A stretch of 64,000 nt of DNA from Anaeramoeba flamelloides (lineage: Eukaryota > Metamonada > Anaeramoebidae), in the NCBI GenBank assembly GCA_027625915.1, contig JANTQA010000015.1, positions 11,065,001 to 11,129,000 of the forward strand, given 5' to 3'. The position numbers and the translations under genes were made by a program. Positions 10,201 to 21,034 of the stretch are shown here, piece by piece (the first letter of the stretch is position 1; every line of letters starts with the position of its first letter). The notes beneath the pieces were generated by a model. It made no database searches, was not told where the DNA came from, and saw only the letters and a list, made by a program, of their open reading frames with translations.

Positions 10201-12914
10201 CACTCATATAAATCCAATTGAAAATCAAAATTATAAAAAATATCTTATTACAATTCAAAAAATCTTTAATAATTGGTTAATTAACCCTACTAAGAATACT
10301 ATTGAGTATATTAAAAAAAGATCAATTTTATTTATTCATAAAAAAGGAAATGAAGGAATATCTTTGAATTATAGACCACTTTTAATCAATCAAAGTTTAC
10401 CAAGATTATTTCCAAAAATGTTATATAAACTAATTGAAGCTTGTTGGGAATTTATTCATAAATTCCAATTTGGCTTTAGAAAAAAATATGATACTCGTAT
10501 TACAGTCTTAAACTTCTTAAATACTTATAATGCGATAAAATCAAATCAAATAATGGAAAGTGAAAATTATAAAACATATATTATAATGATTGATATAGCA
10601 AAATATTTTGATTCAATTAATTATAAAATAATAAGAAAAACAGAAAAAAATTTATTTTAAAGGAAATTATTAAAATTTTTTTATTAAAATATTATCAAGG
10701 TGAAGGACTTGGTATATTTCAAGGGTGCCCCTTATCACCTATTTTATTTGCTCTTATTTCACATTTTCTTTTACTAAAAATTATACCATTAACAAACCAT
10801 TGCCAAATGTTTGCAGATGATTTAATTTTAATTATTAAAGGAAATAAAAATCAACTAAATCAGAAATTAAATTCAATATATGAAATTATTATTCCATTTG
10901 AATTAAAACCTAATAAAGATAAAACAGAAATATATAAAGATTTTTAAAAAATAAAATATTTGGGTATTTATTTAGATAAAATTTCACATATAGTTTATAA
11001 TTTAAAAAAATCTAAAGAAATATATAACAACTGTAAACGATTATTCAATAACAATTCTCTGAACAATGGTTTAAAAATTAGATTATTTAAATCTTTTATA
11101 ATAAGTCAATTGACATATGGTTTAGAAATATATAATTATGAAATAAAAACTTTAAATTATAAAAATTCTTGAATTAATTCATGCATTGCTGGAATATGCA
11201 AAATAAACAGAAATACACCAATTCTTATTTCCAAAACAGAATTTAAATTTGAAAATATGATAATTTCAGTAAATAAAAAAAAAATTAAATTCAAAAATAA
11301 ATTAGGAAATAAATTAGGAAATCTATCTCTGCACAATTTAGAAAAATTAATAAAATTTAGCTCAGAGAATAAATAATAAAATCAATTGGAAGTTAAAAGA
11401 TTTAATCAAACTAAAAAAAATAAATATATAAATATACATATAATGATTTGCTGAATTCTACAAGTTGGGAGTGTCGTTAGTTTTTTTTTAATTTAAGAAG
11501 AATTGAGTAAAATCAAAGATTTTACTCTATTCTTTCGAATTCTGGAAAAGCTAGGCACTTGACGGCACTCTATGACACTTTACTAATTTCTAAAATTTTG
11601 GAAAATTTAATAAAGAATCATGATTTTCTTTATCGTTTAACCAATAACAATTGATAAATAATGATTGATTATTTTGAATAATATCTCAGATATTATTCTT
11701 ATTGTTTTTGTTAATTTGAATTAATTCTTTAATCCAAATTATTCGGCTTTCTTTGCAGAATGGGCAGTCGTTAGGTTTTTTTTAATTTAAGAAATAAACA
11801 AAAAATTAAATAAATTTTCTGTTTATTTCTTAAATTAAAAAAAACGTAGACACAGTCCCATAAAAAGTGATCGATATCTTCAATAATCTCTTTCGATACC
11901 TTCGTCTATTTTCAAAAAAGTGAATTCTTAACACATAAAACCTAAATATTTGAAAAATTAAAAAAAATATAACGCAAACCAAAAAAAAGTGATTTACACG
12001 TTTTGAAATGAGCATTATCGCATTTTTTATTACTAAACTTTCACTGAAAAAAAGTTAATAACAAGATTATTTGATAATAATTATATTCGCTTTAAAAGGC
12101 ATCACAGAGCCACAATTTTCTGAAGGTTACTTCTGAGTTTTTAAATATCTTTTTTTTTTTTTTTTTGTAAAAGATCATTTTAATCTTTTGCACTAAAAAA
12201 GGTATCAAAAAAAAAATTATCAAGAAAAAGAAAACAGAATTTGAAAAACAAAAACAAAAGAAAAACAAAAGAAAAATCTTCAAAATTAGAAAAAATGAAA
12301 AACAAAAAAAATCAAAAAACCTAAACAGAAAAAAAATTTGATTAAACAAGAATAAATTGATTATGATCTAAAAATTGAAAATTTTATTGATAAGAACAAT
12401 ATTGGATAAAACTTATTGGATATGTTCTATTTCTTCAATTAAACTAATCCACATTTGACTGGAAAAGAGTTTAGATTATTTTATTCCCAAATTACAAAAA
12501 AATGTAAATCCTTCAAATTAAATCAACCCAATATATTTTTGAATTTATTCAAAATAATAAATAAAATTTCTTAATATTTGCTTCAATTTATTAATAATTA
12601 TAATTATTTTGTATATATAATATTTTCTATGATTTTATTTCCAATAGCTTGCTGGAGTTGTTACATTTTTATTTTGGAAAACAAGTATATATGTAATGAT
12701 AAAAGCTTTCCACAACGATCAAGAATATGTTGATAAATTAAGAAAAGCTATTACAAAATTTTCCAATGACGAAGCAGATAAAAAAATTGCAAAAAGTAAA
12801 AAAGAAAAAGAAAAAAAAGAAAAAGAAGAGGAAAATCAAAATCAAGATCAAGATGTTGAGCTTAAAGAAAATTCACTTCAAGCTAACGAAAATTCTTCAA
12901 CATCTTCTGATTAA
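7277..12914 (+). CDS. Seven-transmembrane receptor-like protein
   Basis: Six exons: 7277-7351, 7577-7787, 7995-8156, 8293-8408, 8591-8779 and 12648-12914. All introns are GT-AG and all joins keep frame, giving about 339 residues. Hydrophobic segments fit TM1 and TM2 (exon 2), TM3 (VQIIFGVSVWVNCLLL, followed by RSYRLYRIF), TM4 (GLGILQSPWIILGI), TM5 (SLMITYTTFIAINVVLLA), TM6 (GLFVSLVCVLICALLWLI) and TM7 (TLAGVVTFLFWKTSIYVM). The charged tail is Lys/Glu then Ser-rich. The RKYPGIKAKQP loop after TM1 and the RSYRLYR motif after TM3 resemble class C-like and plant RGS1-like 7TM proteins. No RGS domain or large ligand-binding ectodomain is present. The N-terminus has only about 25 residues, so any ligand likely binds within the helices. 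Plasma membrane location and G-protein coupling are inference. Confidence 0.8.
7352..7576 (+). other. 7TM gene intron 1 with A-rich repeat
   Basis: Begins GTAATT and ends TTTTAG. It contains a C/A repeat of the (CAAAAAA)n type at about 7410-7541. The joined codons ...DYVVT-VLVLVV lead straight into TM1. Confidence 0.75.
9840..11464 (+). mobile_element. LINE-1 copy: truncated non-LTR retrotransposon RT
   Basis: Reverse-transcriptase remnants lie in several frames. AWNKFIDEIN is at about 9853 and FIHKKGNEGISLNYRPLL at about 10330. QFGFRKKYDTRITVLNFL and the catalytic IMIDIAKYFDS follow. GIFQGCPLSPILFAL is at about 10715, FADDLILII at about 10814 and a thumb region to about 11440. The upstream endonuclease is missing (5' truncation). 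At least five in-frame stops or shifts interrupt it, including TAA in YKDF-stop-KIKYLG near 10945 and TGA after YKNS near 11170. It sits in the last intron of the 7TM gene, in the same orientation. The RT motifs are of non-LTR type (RT fingers NYRP, QFGFR, FADD). Confidence 0.9.
11471..11580. repeat. Hairpin array I-a
   Basis: Begins at GTCGTTAG directly after the LINE RT thumb region. It contains a stem made of GAATTGAGTAAAATC paired with GATTTTACTCTATTC, then CTGGAAAAGCTAGGCAC and a linker of the type GACGGCACTCTATGACAC. Arrays of the same modules recur near 15.6, 20.6, 30.4, 33.0 and 53.8 kb. Confidence 0.75.
11580..11700 (+). mobile_element. LINE C-terminal fragment (LISKIL region)
   Basis: Translation LISKILENLIKNHDFLYRL matches the fragments at about 21550 (IVSKFLFQNFNQE), 33515 (IISRFLFRYFNKR) and 53600 (FFRNFVRKSQILLSL). 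This is the segment between the RT thumb and the C-terminal Cys/His motif of this LINE family. It is broken by stops. Confidence 0.6.
11774..11865. repeat. Hairpin array I-b (long perfect stem)
   Basis: A near-perfect palindrome with arms of about 32 bp: 11774-11808 pairs with 11813-11844. The core reads AATTTAAGAAATAAAC opposite GTTTATTTCTTAAATT. It ends in CGTAGACACAG directly against the HFLWD codons of a minus-strand LINE fragment. Confidence 0.8.
11855..12030 (-). mobile_element. LINE C-terminal fragment, inverted
   Basis: The minus strand encodes EIIEDIDHFLWDC-like residues (frame changes within), matching the C-terminal His/Cys motif at 16137-16330 and 54186-54434. It faces the plus-strand LINE copy across the hairpin array. 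Sequence further upstream on this strand (about 11950-12025) resembles 25110-25175. Confidence 0.55.
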
Positions 12915-13544
12915 TTAGATTAGTTTTATAAAAATTAATATCCTTTCCTATATTTTTTCTTTGTTTTTTTTACATTACCTTTTTTTTTCTAATAAATTTT
13001 TAATTAAATGAAACAAAATGAACTATTAATTTTTTTTTTTAAGTGAATTTTAATTTTTTTTACTAAATTTTGGATCAATTTACATTTACATCATCGACAA
13101 AGATCATTCGTGTGAAACAATAATAGATACAAAAATTAGAATACACGAGATAATCGATCGTTTTGATAATTTTTGCTTAAAATTGGAAAATTCATTTCCC
13201 GATTGAACGTAATAAACTCCGTTCAAAATATTTATGCACACCCAAAATAAAAAATATGCAAAAAAAATCCCAATTTTCAGTATTTTACATATTTATTGTA
13301 AAGGATTAAATGAAGGAAATATTTAATCTGGTAAGGAGAGAATTTTGAAGTAATTAAATTTGTATTTTCTAATCCAAATAGCGTCTGCAATAGACACATT
13401 CATTAGATTGGTTTTAAACTCAATTCAGTTTTCTACAATACTACTAAGAGTTTAAAAAGAGAATAAATAAAAATAAAAAATTTGTCTTTCTGAACAGAAA
13501 TTACATGATAACTTTAAATAAAATAAATTTCGTAAAATATATTA

Positions 13545-13999
13545 CTATTGAGAGAAAAATGTTGACAGAAAAATGGATGTACACCATTTTTAATTGGGAA
13601 CATTACTGAAAATGATTTTTAATTTCTTTCGTTTGTGAAATAACTAAAGAAAATAACAATAATCTACTTATTAGAATAAGGATTAATGTAATTCTACTTT
13701 TTCAAAACCTTGTCTCTTATAATTGAAAGCAACTTTAAAAATTACCATTTTCAGAATTAATAGTAAACTTTACTAGTACTTGGATTTTTGTTAAAATAGC
13801 ATGACCTACTATAGTTATCAACCATTCAAGTGAGTATTCTACACACATCACATATTAATGAACGTGTAACACCTTTAAACCTGTATTTATATAAAAGTTA
13901 CCTAGTTATCAAGAGGATTTGATTTTCAATTTTACTAACGTTCCCAATTAAAATTGGTGTCCAACCATTTTTCTGTGTCCAACATTTTTCTCTCAACAG
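13545..13999 (-). mobile_element. MITE family 1, copy 2
   Basis: A 455-bp element, inverted relative to 5566-6023 and alike over its whole length. Its ends read CTATTGAGAG and CTCTCAACAG. It is flanked by TTA on both sides (13542-13544 and 14000-14002). With TGA around copy 1, this gives the 3-bp TNA pattern of target duplication. Non-coding. Confidence 0.87.
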
Positions 14000-14584
14000 T
14001 TATGGGAAATAAATTATGTAACATATATTATACAAACCAATTTCAAAAAAAAAAAAATTTATCTCAAAAAATGGTGGAATATCTTTTGTTTTTTTATAGT
14101 ATTGTCTGTTTACCCTTGATATAACAAATCAAAATAAGAATCTTTATTTGAAAATATTTTTTTTTTATTGAGGAAAAGAAATTAGGAGAATTACCCTTAA
14201 AATAACACCCTAAATATGAATATGAATTAGTTTTATAACCTTTCTTACGAAACCAGTTATATTTTTCAATATGTGAAAAATTTTTATCAAAAAAAAAAAT
14301 CTCTATAATTATTTATAATTTTTGATTAAAAAAACAATTTTTTTTTCTTTTATTAAAAATAATACCATTAACAGATCATTTTCAAATGTTTGTAGATGAT
14401 TTAATAAATATTATTATGCTAAATATAAATCAAATAAATAAAAAATGAATATTCAATATATCAAAAATTATTCAATAAGGATTAAAACCTAATAAAGACA
14501 GAACATAAATATCCCAAGATTTAAAGAAGATTAAATATTTGGGAATTTTTTTAGAAAAAATTTCACATTTAATATAAACTAAAT

Positions 14585-15081
14585 TTCATAATAAATAGCC
14601 CACCTTACATTTGAATAATGAATTGTTTTTGTATCGTTTTGAAGTTTTTCCTCTCACAATGAAAAGTTTGCAAATAAATCATTTTTTCTCTTTTTTATTT
14701 TTTCAACAGTATTTGTTAAAATGGAAAATGAAAATGAAAAATTGGAAAGAAGTAACAGATAAATTAATGCAAAATTGGGTTTCAAATATCAAAAAGAGAT
14801 TAGATTTAGTTATTCAAATCGAAGGAGAATCGATAAATGGGTTTTTTTACTTATTTAAATTGTCTATTTTTCATGTAATGCTTCATTCAAAATAAATATC
14901 CCAATTTTTTTTAACATTTTTATTTATTTTTTTTTCTTTTATTTTTAGACAAAAAATAAATATCTCTTGAGTATAGTATTGAATATTAAAATCTAAATTT
15001 TTATATTATAATAGATAACTTCAATTATTAAAAATATTTTTATTTAAAATTTGATTTTTAATGGGCCAATTATTATGAAAG
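14585..15081 (-). mobile_element. Composite MITE family 3 insert with exon-like passenger
   Basis: Inserted between LINE-2 blocks. Positions 14891-15081 are an inverted full copy of the 6226-6429 element. The left edge, 14585-14604, carries a second copy of the terminus (TTTCATAATAAATAGCCCA). Between them, 14605-14890 holds a pyrimidine-rich tract ending TTTCAACAG followed by an open frame (14614-14895; MKMKNWKEVTDKLMQNWVSN, then KKRLDLVIQ). The passenger looks like an exon with its acceptor. No known domain is recognised. Confidence 0.6.
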
Positions 15082-15549
15082 ATAGTTTATAATCCGAAAA
15101 TGGTAAAAGAAACTTATAACAATTCTAAATAATTATTTAATAATACTTTATGAACAAATAATTTTAAAATTAGATTATTTAAATCTTTTCTAACAAATCA
15201 ATTATCATACGGTTTAGAAATATATAATTATAAAATTGCAACCCTAAATTATGAAAATTCCTGGATTAACATATGTATTACAGAAATATGTCAAATAAAC
15301 CAAAATACACCATTTCTTATATATCTATATATATATATATACTTTAAATTCGAAAATTTGGTAATTTCAATTAATAAAAAGAAATTTAAATTCAAAAATA
15401 AATGAAAAAAATTATCTCTTTCTTATCTGAATAAACTATAAAATTTAACCAGAGAATTAACAATAAAATTAATTCGAATTCCAACGAATTTAAGAATTCT
15501 TAAAAATGAAATTTATAATTATAATTAGAATGAGTTGTTTAATTCAACC

Positions 15550-16040
15550 AGTTGGAAAACGACTGTTAGCTTTTTTTGCATTTTAGAAATGAAAAAAAGC
15601 ATCGTTAAGTTTTCTAGAGTTTTTGGTTTATTTTTAAAATTAAAAAAAAGCGTTTTTAATTTTTCTTGAGTTTTCTATTTATTTGGAAAATCGATAGCTT
15701 TTCGTTAGATTTTTTTAAGAGTTTTCTATTTATTTCTTTGGTGTTCTGGGTTTTTTTGAGGTTTTCTATTTCATTTATAAAATCTATTGATTTTCCACAT
15801 AAATAGAAAACTCAATAAAACTTATCGAAAATCAATAGATTTTCTAAATAAAATACAAAACCTCAAAAAAACCTAGAACATTTAACAGAATAAAACAGAA
15901 AATCTTAAAAAAAGCGTTGTTAGGTTTTTTTACTTTTTGAAATGTAAAGAAAATTTATTTAATTTTCTTTATATTTCAAAAATTAAAAAAAAATATAGGC
16001 ACTAACCGGAACTTGATGTCACTTGACGACACTCCACAAG
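15550..16040. repeat. Hairpin array II
   Basis: A run of A+T-rich inverted modules. One is of the type GAGGTTTTCTATTTCATTTA, paired around AAATCTATTGATTTT. Another is GTTAGGTTTTTTTACTTTTT, paired with its complement around AAAATTTATTTAATTTTC. The end linker is ACTTGATGTCACTTGACGAC. It lies between the thumb and C-terminal blocks of LINE-2. Confidence 0.8.
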
Positions 16041-16663
16041 AATATTTTCAAATAATTAAAAAAAATATTTATTAATCAAAAATACTTAAGTTATCCATCA
16101 AGCTAAACAATTCTAAAATTCAGGGTATTTATGAACTGCTGAAATAGATATTACTATGTAATAAATAAAAACCCAAATAAATTTTGTTCTTTATGTTTAA
16201 AATATGAACATAAAGAGATAATTGAAAATACCAACCACTTTTTATGGGACCGTCCTTCCTATAGAAAATATAGATTGAAATTTTTAAATAAATTAAAAGA
16301 ATTAAATTTTAATGAAATAATTTTAAATTAAGAAAGCTTCAAATTATTTTATAAATTAATAATTGTAAATTCTCGGATTTTGCTTTTAAATTCCAGAAAA
16401 GGCATTTAAGAAAAAGTTCATGGAGGGTGTAATTTTAACTTTCTCATCAATAAAAAAAAAAATCAATTGTTTAGGAAATAATGGGCCTTCTGAGATAAAT
16501 TTAACAAAGATATTTTGCAACTTTGGAGTCTAAATATTGATGAACCAACCATCGTATTGGTCTTGAAATGAAGATTATTTCCAAAATTATTCGATTTACT
16601 AATACAAGGATTAATTTTAGTTGAAGGGATCAATTTTTAAGTACTGATTTACTAATGGAATTT

Positions 16664-16830
16664 TTCTAGACATTGCGATCATTGAGAACTACTTTTATTT
16701 ACATTCAATAAGAACATACTTTTATTTTAGACTTTTCAGTGGTAGACATTCACCAGCTAATTGTTTAATATCGGGTATTAAGGAAGAAATAATGGAAATA
16801 AATCAAACAACTCTGGAAATTTTTAATTGT
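16664..16830 (+). other. Orphan open stretch, possible gene relic
   Basis: An open frame with no ATG of its own translates to IENYFYLHSIRTYFYFRLFS, then GRHSPANCLISGIKEEIMEI. It is less repetitive than its surroundings. It then runs into sequence shared with the ATCGCGAT element interior. I recognise no domain. It could be a transposase or host-gene scrap. Confidence 0.25.
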
Positions 16831-16960
16831 TCTCGAATTTTTCAAACACTTTTTGAACTTTCACAATTCTTACAAACACTTTCCAACATTATAAAAAATT
16901 GAAAACCATTTGTAAAAATGAAAAGATTTGTAAAAGTACGGAGATTTTTAGTCAAGAAAA
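16830..16960. repeat. Fragment resembling the ATCGCGAT element interior
   Basis: CAAACACTTT...CACAATTCTTACAAACACT and AGATTTGTAAAAGT parallel 59950-60055 in element C. A similar fragment lies at about 29610-29770. Confidence 0.45.
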
Positions 16961-17035
16961 CTTATCAAATAAGTTCATTTTTTCAATATTTGTAAAAATA
17001 GATTATACTTTTCAAATTTCCTAGAACCTTTCTTG

Positions 17036-19338
17036 ATGAATAGTCTCAAGAGTGTTAATTCTTCTGCTCTTGTAGATAAGTTTGCTATTATTGGACAAAA
17101 AGAAACGTCATTGATCGTTGAGTATAATTATGAATATCAAAGCAACGACAATAGTTTAACAGAAATCAAAACCCCAAATTTGATTGGGTATGCTTATCCA
17201 CAATTTTTCGTTTCAACAAAAAAAGGAAAAAAAATTGTCAATCCTGAACTGTTAAGGTAAAAATTTTCAAGGTCTTGAGATCTTTCTCTGTTTGCAAGGA
17301 TTTAAAAACAAAAACATAATAACAAAATTTTTTTTTTTTCTATTGATAATTTCAACAGCCCACATTTCCGTATCGTTTATGAAAATCCAAGAGGAAGGCT
17401 TTGTTACTTTTATTGTAGAAGGATAAACCGAGGAACAAAAATCTTTACGATTGCTATTCTTACAAAATGGTAAAGACAATATTTCAAATGTTTTTATCTT
17501 GATAACAAAATCCATAAGACTAAAAAAAACAAACAACTAAAAACAAAAAAACAAACAAAAAACAAAAAACAAAAAAAAACAAAAAACAAAAAACTAAAAA
17601 AAACAAAAAACAAAAAACGTATCTTTACCCAAAATAGGGATTTTCCATCACTCTTTAAAGATTTATTAGACAAGTTAGCACAAACAATTCAAGAAAAATC
17701 GACAAGATTATTATCAAAATTTATGGATAAAGTAAATTCACAAGAAATACCAAACGAAGGACAAAATTTAGAAATAGAATTGGACGTCTCTGTTCCACAG
17801 TCAAAGGAAGAAAGGGTTGTCAATTTAAGGTTTGAAAGATTGGAAGGATGTGATGGCATTTTTGGTGATGTGAATTTGATCTTATTGTTCAAATTATTAA
17901 AGTCAAACAACATTATGCAAATCTTTGCATCCTTGTTATTTGAACAGAAAGTCATTTTAGTCTCAGGATCGACATCGAGGTTGTGCGTTAGCAATGCGTT
18001 TCTTTCGATCTTGTATCCATTTACTTGGAGCCATACCTTTATCCCGTTTTTGCCAAGAAAGAATTTGAAAGTGTGTGAGAGGAAAAGGCCCTTTTTCATT
18101 GGTATCCACGCCTCGAATTTAACAAAATTGGAAAGCTATAACATTAAAGGCGGATACTTGTTAGTCAATTTAGACACTGATCATTTAGAATACAAACACC
18201 GATTGGAAAAGAAAGTTGACCTCTTACCTACGCCAGCAATTTCGAATTTGGCCGAAATTTTGATCAAATTGCCGACACTAAAAAAGATCAAGCAAATCAA
18301 AAAGTCAAGCCTCGAATCGAGCATCTTCCTTGATCAAATGTCTCATACATTTGTTGAATTTTTTCGGACAGTGTTTGGCAACTATTGGAAATTTTTAAAA
18401 GAAGACTCAGACAACCAAACAAACCAGAACATCCATTTGAATGAGTGGATCAATTCCTTTAAGGGAACCTCACAAGCTGAATTTATTGAGCATTTTAAAG
18501 AAACAAAAATGTATCGAGCGTTCTTCCGAAAGAGAATATCAAACTTGATTGAAAAAAAGTTCCCCTCGGGGATGTTTGAAAGAGTCTGTCAAAAGGAAAA
18601 ATGTGTTTTCCAATTAACAGAATATGATGAAAAATCCAAGAAAAATAAAAAAAAGAATACAAAGAAAAATAAAATCACTAAAAAATTATTAGGTAGTCAT
18701 TCGCCATTTTCGGGCAAAAATTTTAATGTGATTGGTAATATTAAAAACAAAAACAAAAACAAAAACAAAAATAGTACTTTGGAGAAAAATATTAATATTA
18801 GCAACAATAATAATAACAATTTTGATCAAAATAACAAAATAAACAAGAAGCAGCAAAAGAAAAATGAACAACAAAATATGAATGATTTCAACAATATATT
18901 GAATTTTAATAGCCTAAAAAATAATCACAATCTTAACAATAGTAATGGTAATGATCTTCATTTTAACCAATATCATCAAAAAAATAAAAAAAATGAAAAA
19001 GGTAAGCTCAAGTATTTAAAGAAAAAATCTGAAAAATTAAAAAGATTTACAATTTATGGTGGGAATAAAAACACTTTCATTGGGAATATTTCGTCTCCTT
19101 TAGAAAACCCCTTTTTATCTGATAAAACAAATAAGCATCATAGTAATCCAAATATCGGCGAAACACAAAATTATTCTTTAAATAATAATTCGTGGACAGT
19201 GATTTCTAAAAAGGAATTAGGTAAAATTGGAAATGACGATCGGAATTTTAACTTTCGCCCAATTATCGATCTTTCAAAAAGTGAAAATTTTGATTTTGAT
19301 ATCGATTTTTCTATTTTACATTCACTTGTCAGTCCAAA

Positions 19339-19377
<39 letters not shown>

Positions 19378-20431
19378 AAAATCAATTACAACGAAAAATA
19401 ACAATAAATTATTTATTAATTATAATTCTCAAGGTTCTCTTTTTTGTTCTAGTGAAAAAGAATTAAGAATGAACAATGATAATGATGTTAATGTTGATGA
19501 AAACACCCTAAAAAAGAAATCCAGTGTGAAAGAAAAGGAAGATAGTACTCCAAAAGGAAACGTGGAACCACAAGAAAATAAATATACTTTCATCAATATT
19601 AATGAAAATAATAATGGGAATATAAATGAAAATTTTGGGAATAATAATAAGAAAAAAAGACAAAGAGAAAAGCAAATTAAGAACGTAAATAATAAGAATG
19701 AAAACAAAGAAATTACTCAAATGATCAACAACAACAACAATAATAATAATAATAATACATCCAAACAAAATAATACTGGTTATAATAATAATTTGAATGA
19801 TTTTGAAATATTTTTTCAAAATAATCAAACAAAAAATGAAGTTTTAAATCCAAATAAAAATAATAATTTAAACCAATTTAATTTTAATTTTAATAATAAT
19901 GATTTGAATAATAATAATAATAATAATAATACTGCTTTCCAAAATAATAACCAATTAGAAAAAGAAAACAATATGGGAATTGATTTAAATATTTTTAATT
20001 TAAATCCAGAACCAAATATTAAACACAATAATAATGGCCAAACTAAATCGAAAAAAACTTCAAAAACTGAAAGTCAAATTAATGTAAAACTCTTAATGAA
20101 CACAATTTCAAATTCGAAAAAAAACAATTCTAAGCAAAACCAAGAATCTTTAATTTCGTTTGGTTCGCCTCAATCCCAAACTGAAAACAAAAAATCATCA
20201 GCACTTGATGAATTTGATTTAATTGATTTCACAAGTCTTCGAAATACAAATTCATCTTCAAAAAAAATTCCAAAAATATCGACAGTTAATGAATTCGATC
20301 CTTTTAATAATATGAATCAAACCCAAACCCAAAATCAAAGACAAACCCAAAATCAAAACCAAAATAATAAAGTTCAAAATAATCAAAAAAATGAAAAAAA
20401 AGAAATTGATCTTTTTTCACTAGAATTTTAA
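17036..20431 (+). CDS. DENN-domain Rab GEF-like protein with endocytic tail motifs
   Basis: Three exons (17036-17256, 17359-17469, 17638-20431) give about 1041 residues. The split codons AG|C and TG|G restore Ser and Trp. The uDENN is in exons 1-2 (VDKFAIIGQKET, TPNLIGYAYPQFF, RGRLCYFYCRR). The cDENN is at about 172-296 (IFASLLFEQKVILVSGS, LYPFTWSHTFIPFLP). The dDENN is at about 346-429 (FRTVFGNYWKFL, KMYRAFFRKRI). DENN modules load GTP onto Rab GTPases. The long tail is Asn-rich low complexity. It ends with a DPF motif (998-1000) and a clathrin-box-like LFSLE (1036-1040, the penultimate residues). DPF and clathrin-box motifs occur in DENND1/connecdenn, so a role in clathrin-mediated trafficking is a reasonable inference. 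The start is the first ATG in frame, but a possible acceptor (CTAG at 17021-17024) leaves room for an upstream exon. Confidence 0.85.
17470..17637 (+). other. DENN gene intron 2 with A-rich repeat
   Basis: Begins GTAAAG and ends AAAATAG. Positions 17535-17619 are a (CAAAAA)n-type tract much like that in intron 1 of the 7TM gene. The 102-bp intron 1 (17257-17358) lacks it. Confidence 0.75.
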
Positions 20432-20599
20432 TTTATTATATATTTTTTTTTACACAAAATCCATTAATGATTTAATTTAATAAAAAAAAATTTTTTAAAA
20501 TGAAATCAATTGTTTTTTTTTTTAATATTTTAATACGTGCAAAACTAAATTATTAAAAAATGTTTTTTTTTTTTTTTATTTTTATTTATCGGGATTAAA

Positions 20600-20990
20600 T
20601 TAATTTCCTCTAACAACCGTTGGGTTTTTCAGAATTCAAAAGAATGGGGTAAAATCAGAGTTTTTATTCAATTCTTTTGAATTCTGGAAAACAGCCGTTA
20701 GGTTTTTTTTACTTTTAGAAATTATAATAAAATTTATTTAAATTTTCTTTTAATTTCTAAAATTTTAAAATACCGAAGCACTCTACGGCACTCTACGGCA
20801 CTACCTTTAGTTTAATTTTTAATTTGAAAGAATAGAGTAAAATCTCTATGATTTTTTTCTTCAATTCTTTTAAATTAAAAAAAATATTTGTTTGGCTTTC
20901 CTGAGTTTTCTGTTTATTTGGAAAATAAATAGATTTTACATATAAAACATAAAACCTAGGCACTCTATGACACTTAATATTAGGTTTTTT
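20600..20990. repeat. Hairpin array III
   Basis: The best stem pairs CAGAATTCAAAAGAATGGGG (from about 20630) with ATTCTTTTGAATTCTGG (to about 20686). A GTTAGGTTTTTTTTACTTTT module follows (20698-20770). The linker CTACGGCACTCTACGGCACTAC-like stretch lies at about 20780-20803. Two more stems reach 20990. Confidence 0.85.
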
Positions 20991-21034
20991 TGAGTTTTTT
21001 GCCAATTCGAAAAATTAATAGATTTTATAGATAT

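Larger units (their letters stand above)
8780..12647 (+). other. Giant last intron of the 7TM gene
   Basis: At 3868 bp this is about twenty times longer than the gene's other introns (136-225 bp). It starts GTAATT after ...FYTLT and ends CCAATAG before LAGVVTFLFW, so it splits TM7. It contains a truncated LINE (about 9840-11464), further LINE fragments and hairpin arrays to about 12030. Insertion into a formerly short intron explains its size. Confidence 0.75.
14340..16400 (+). mobile_element. LINE-2 copy: broken and multiply interrupted
   Basis: Three blocks lie in order. The first is 14340-14580 (IIPLTDHFQMFVDDL, LKPNKDRT, KIKYLGIFLEKISH). The second is about 15085-15545, the thumb region aligning to 11000-11460 of LINE-1. 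The third is about 16090-16400, the C-terminus with CSLCLKYEHKEIIE and NTNHFLWDRPSYRKY, a C-x2-C...H-x4-type motif common at LINE C-termini. The first gap holds a composite insert, the second a hairpin array. Many stops and frame changes show that it is long dead. The 5' half is absent. Confidence 0.8.
12915..17035. other. Intergenic region full of mobile-element remains
   Basis: No confident gene. It contains MITE family 1 copy 2, a second broken LINE split by a composite insert and a hairpin array, an orphan open stretch (about 16664-16830) and a piece of the ATCGCGAT element interior (about 16830-16960). Confidence 0.6.

Noticed and set aside
11471-11865. GTTAGG motifs as telomere-like repeats
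   Set aside because: They occur singly as the edge of hairpin modules, not in tandem.
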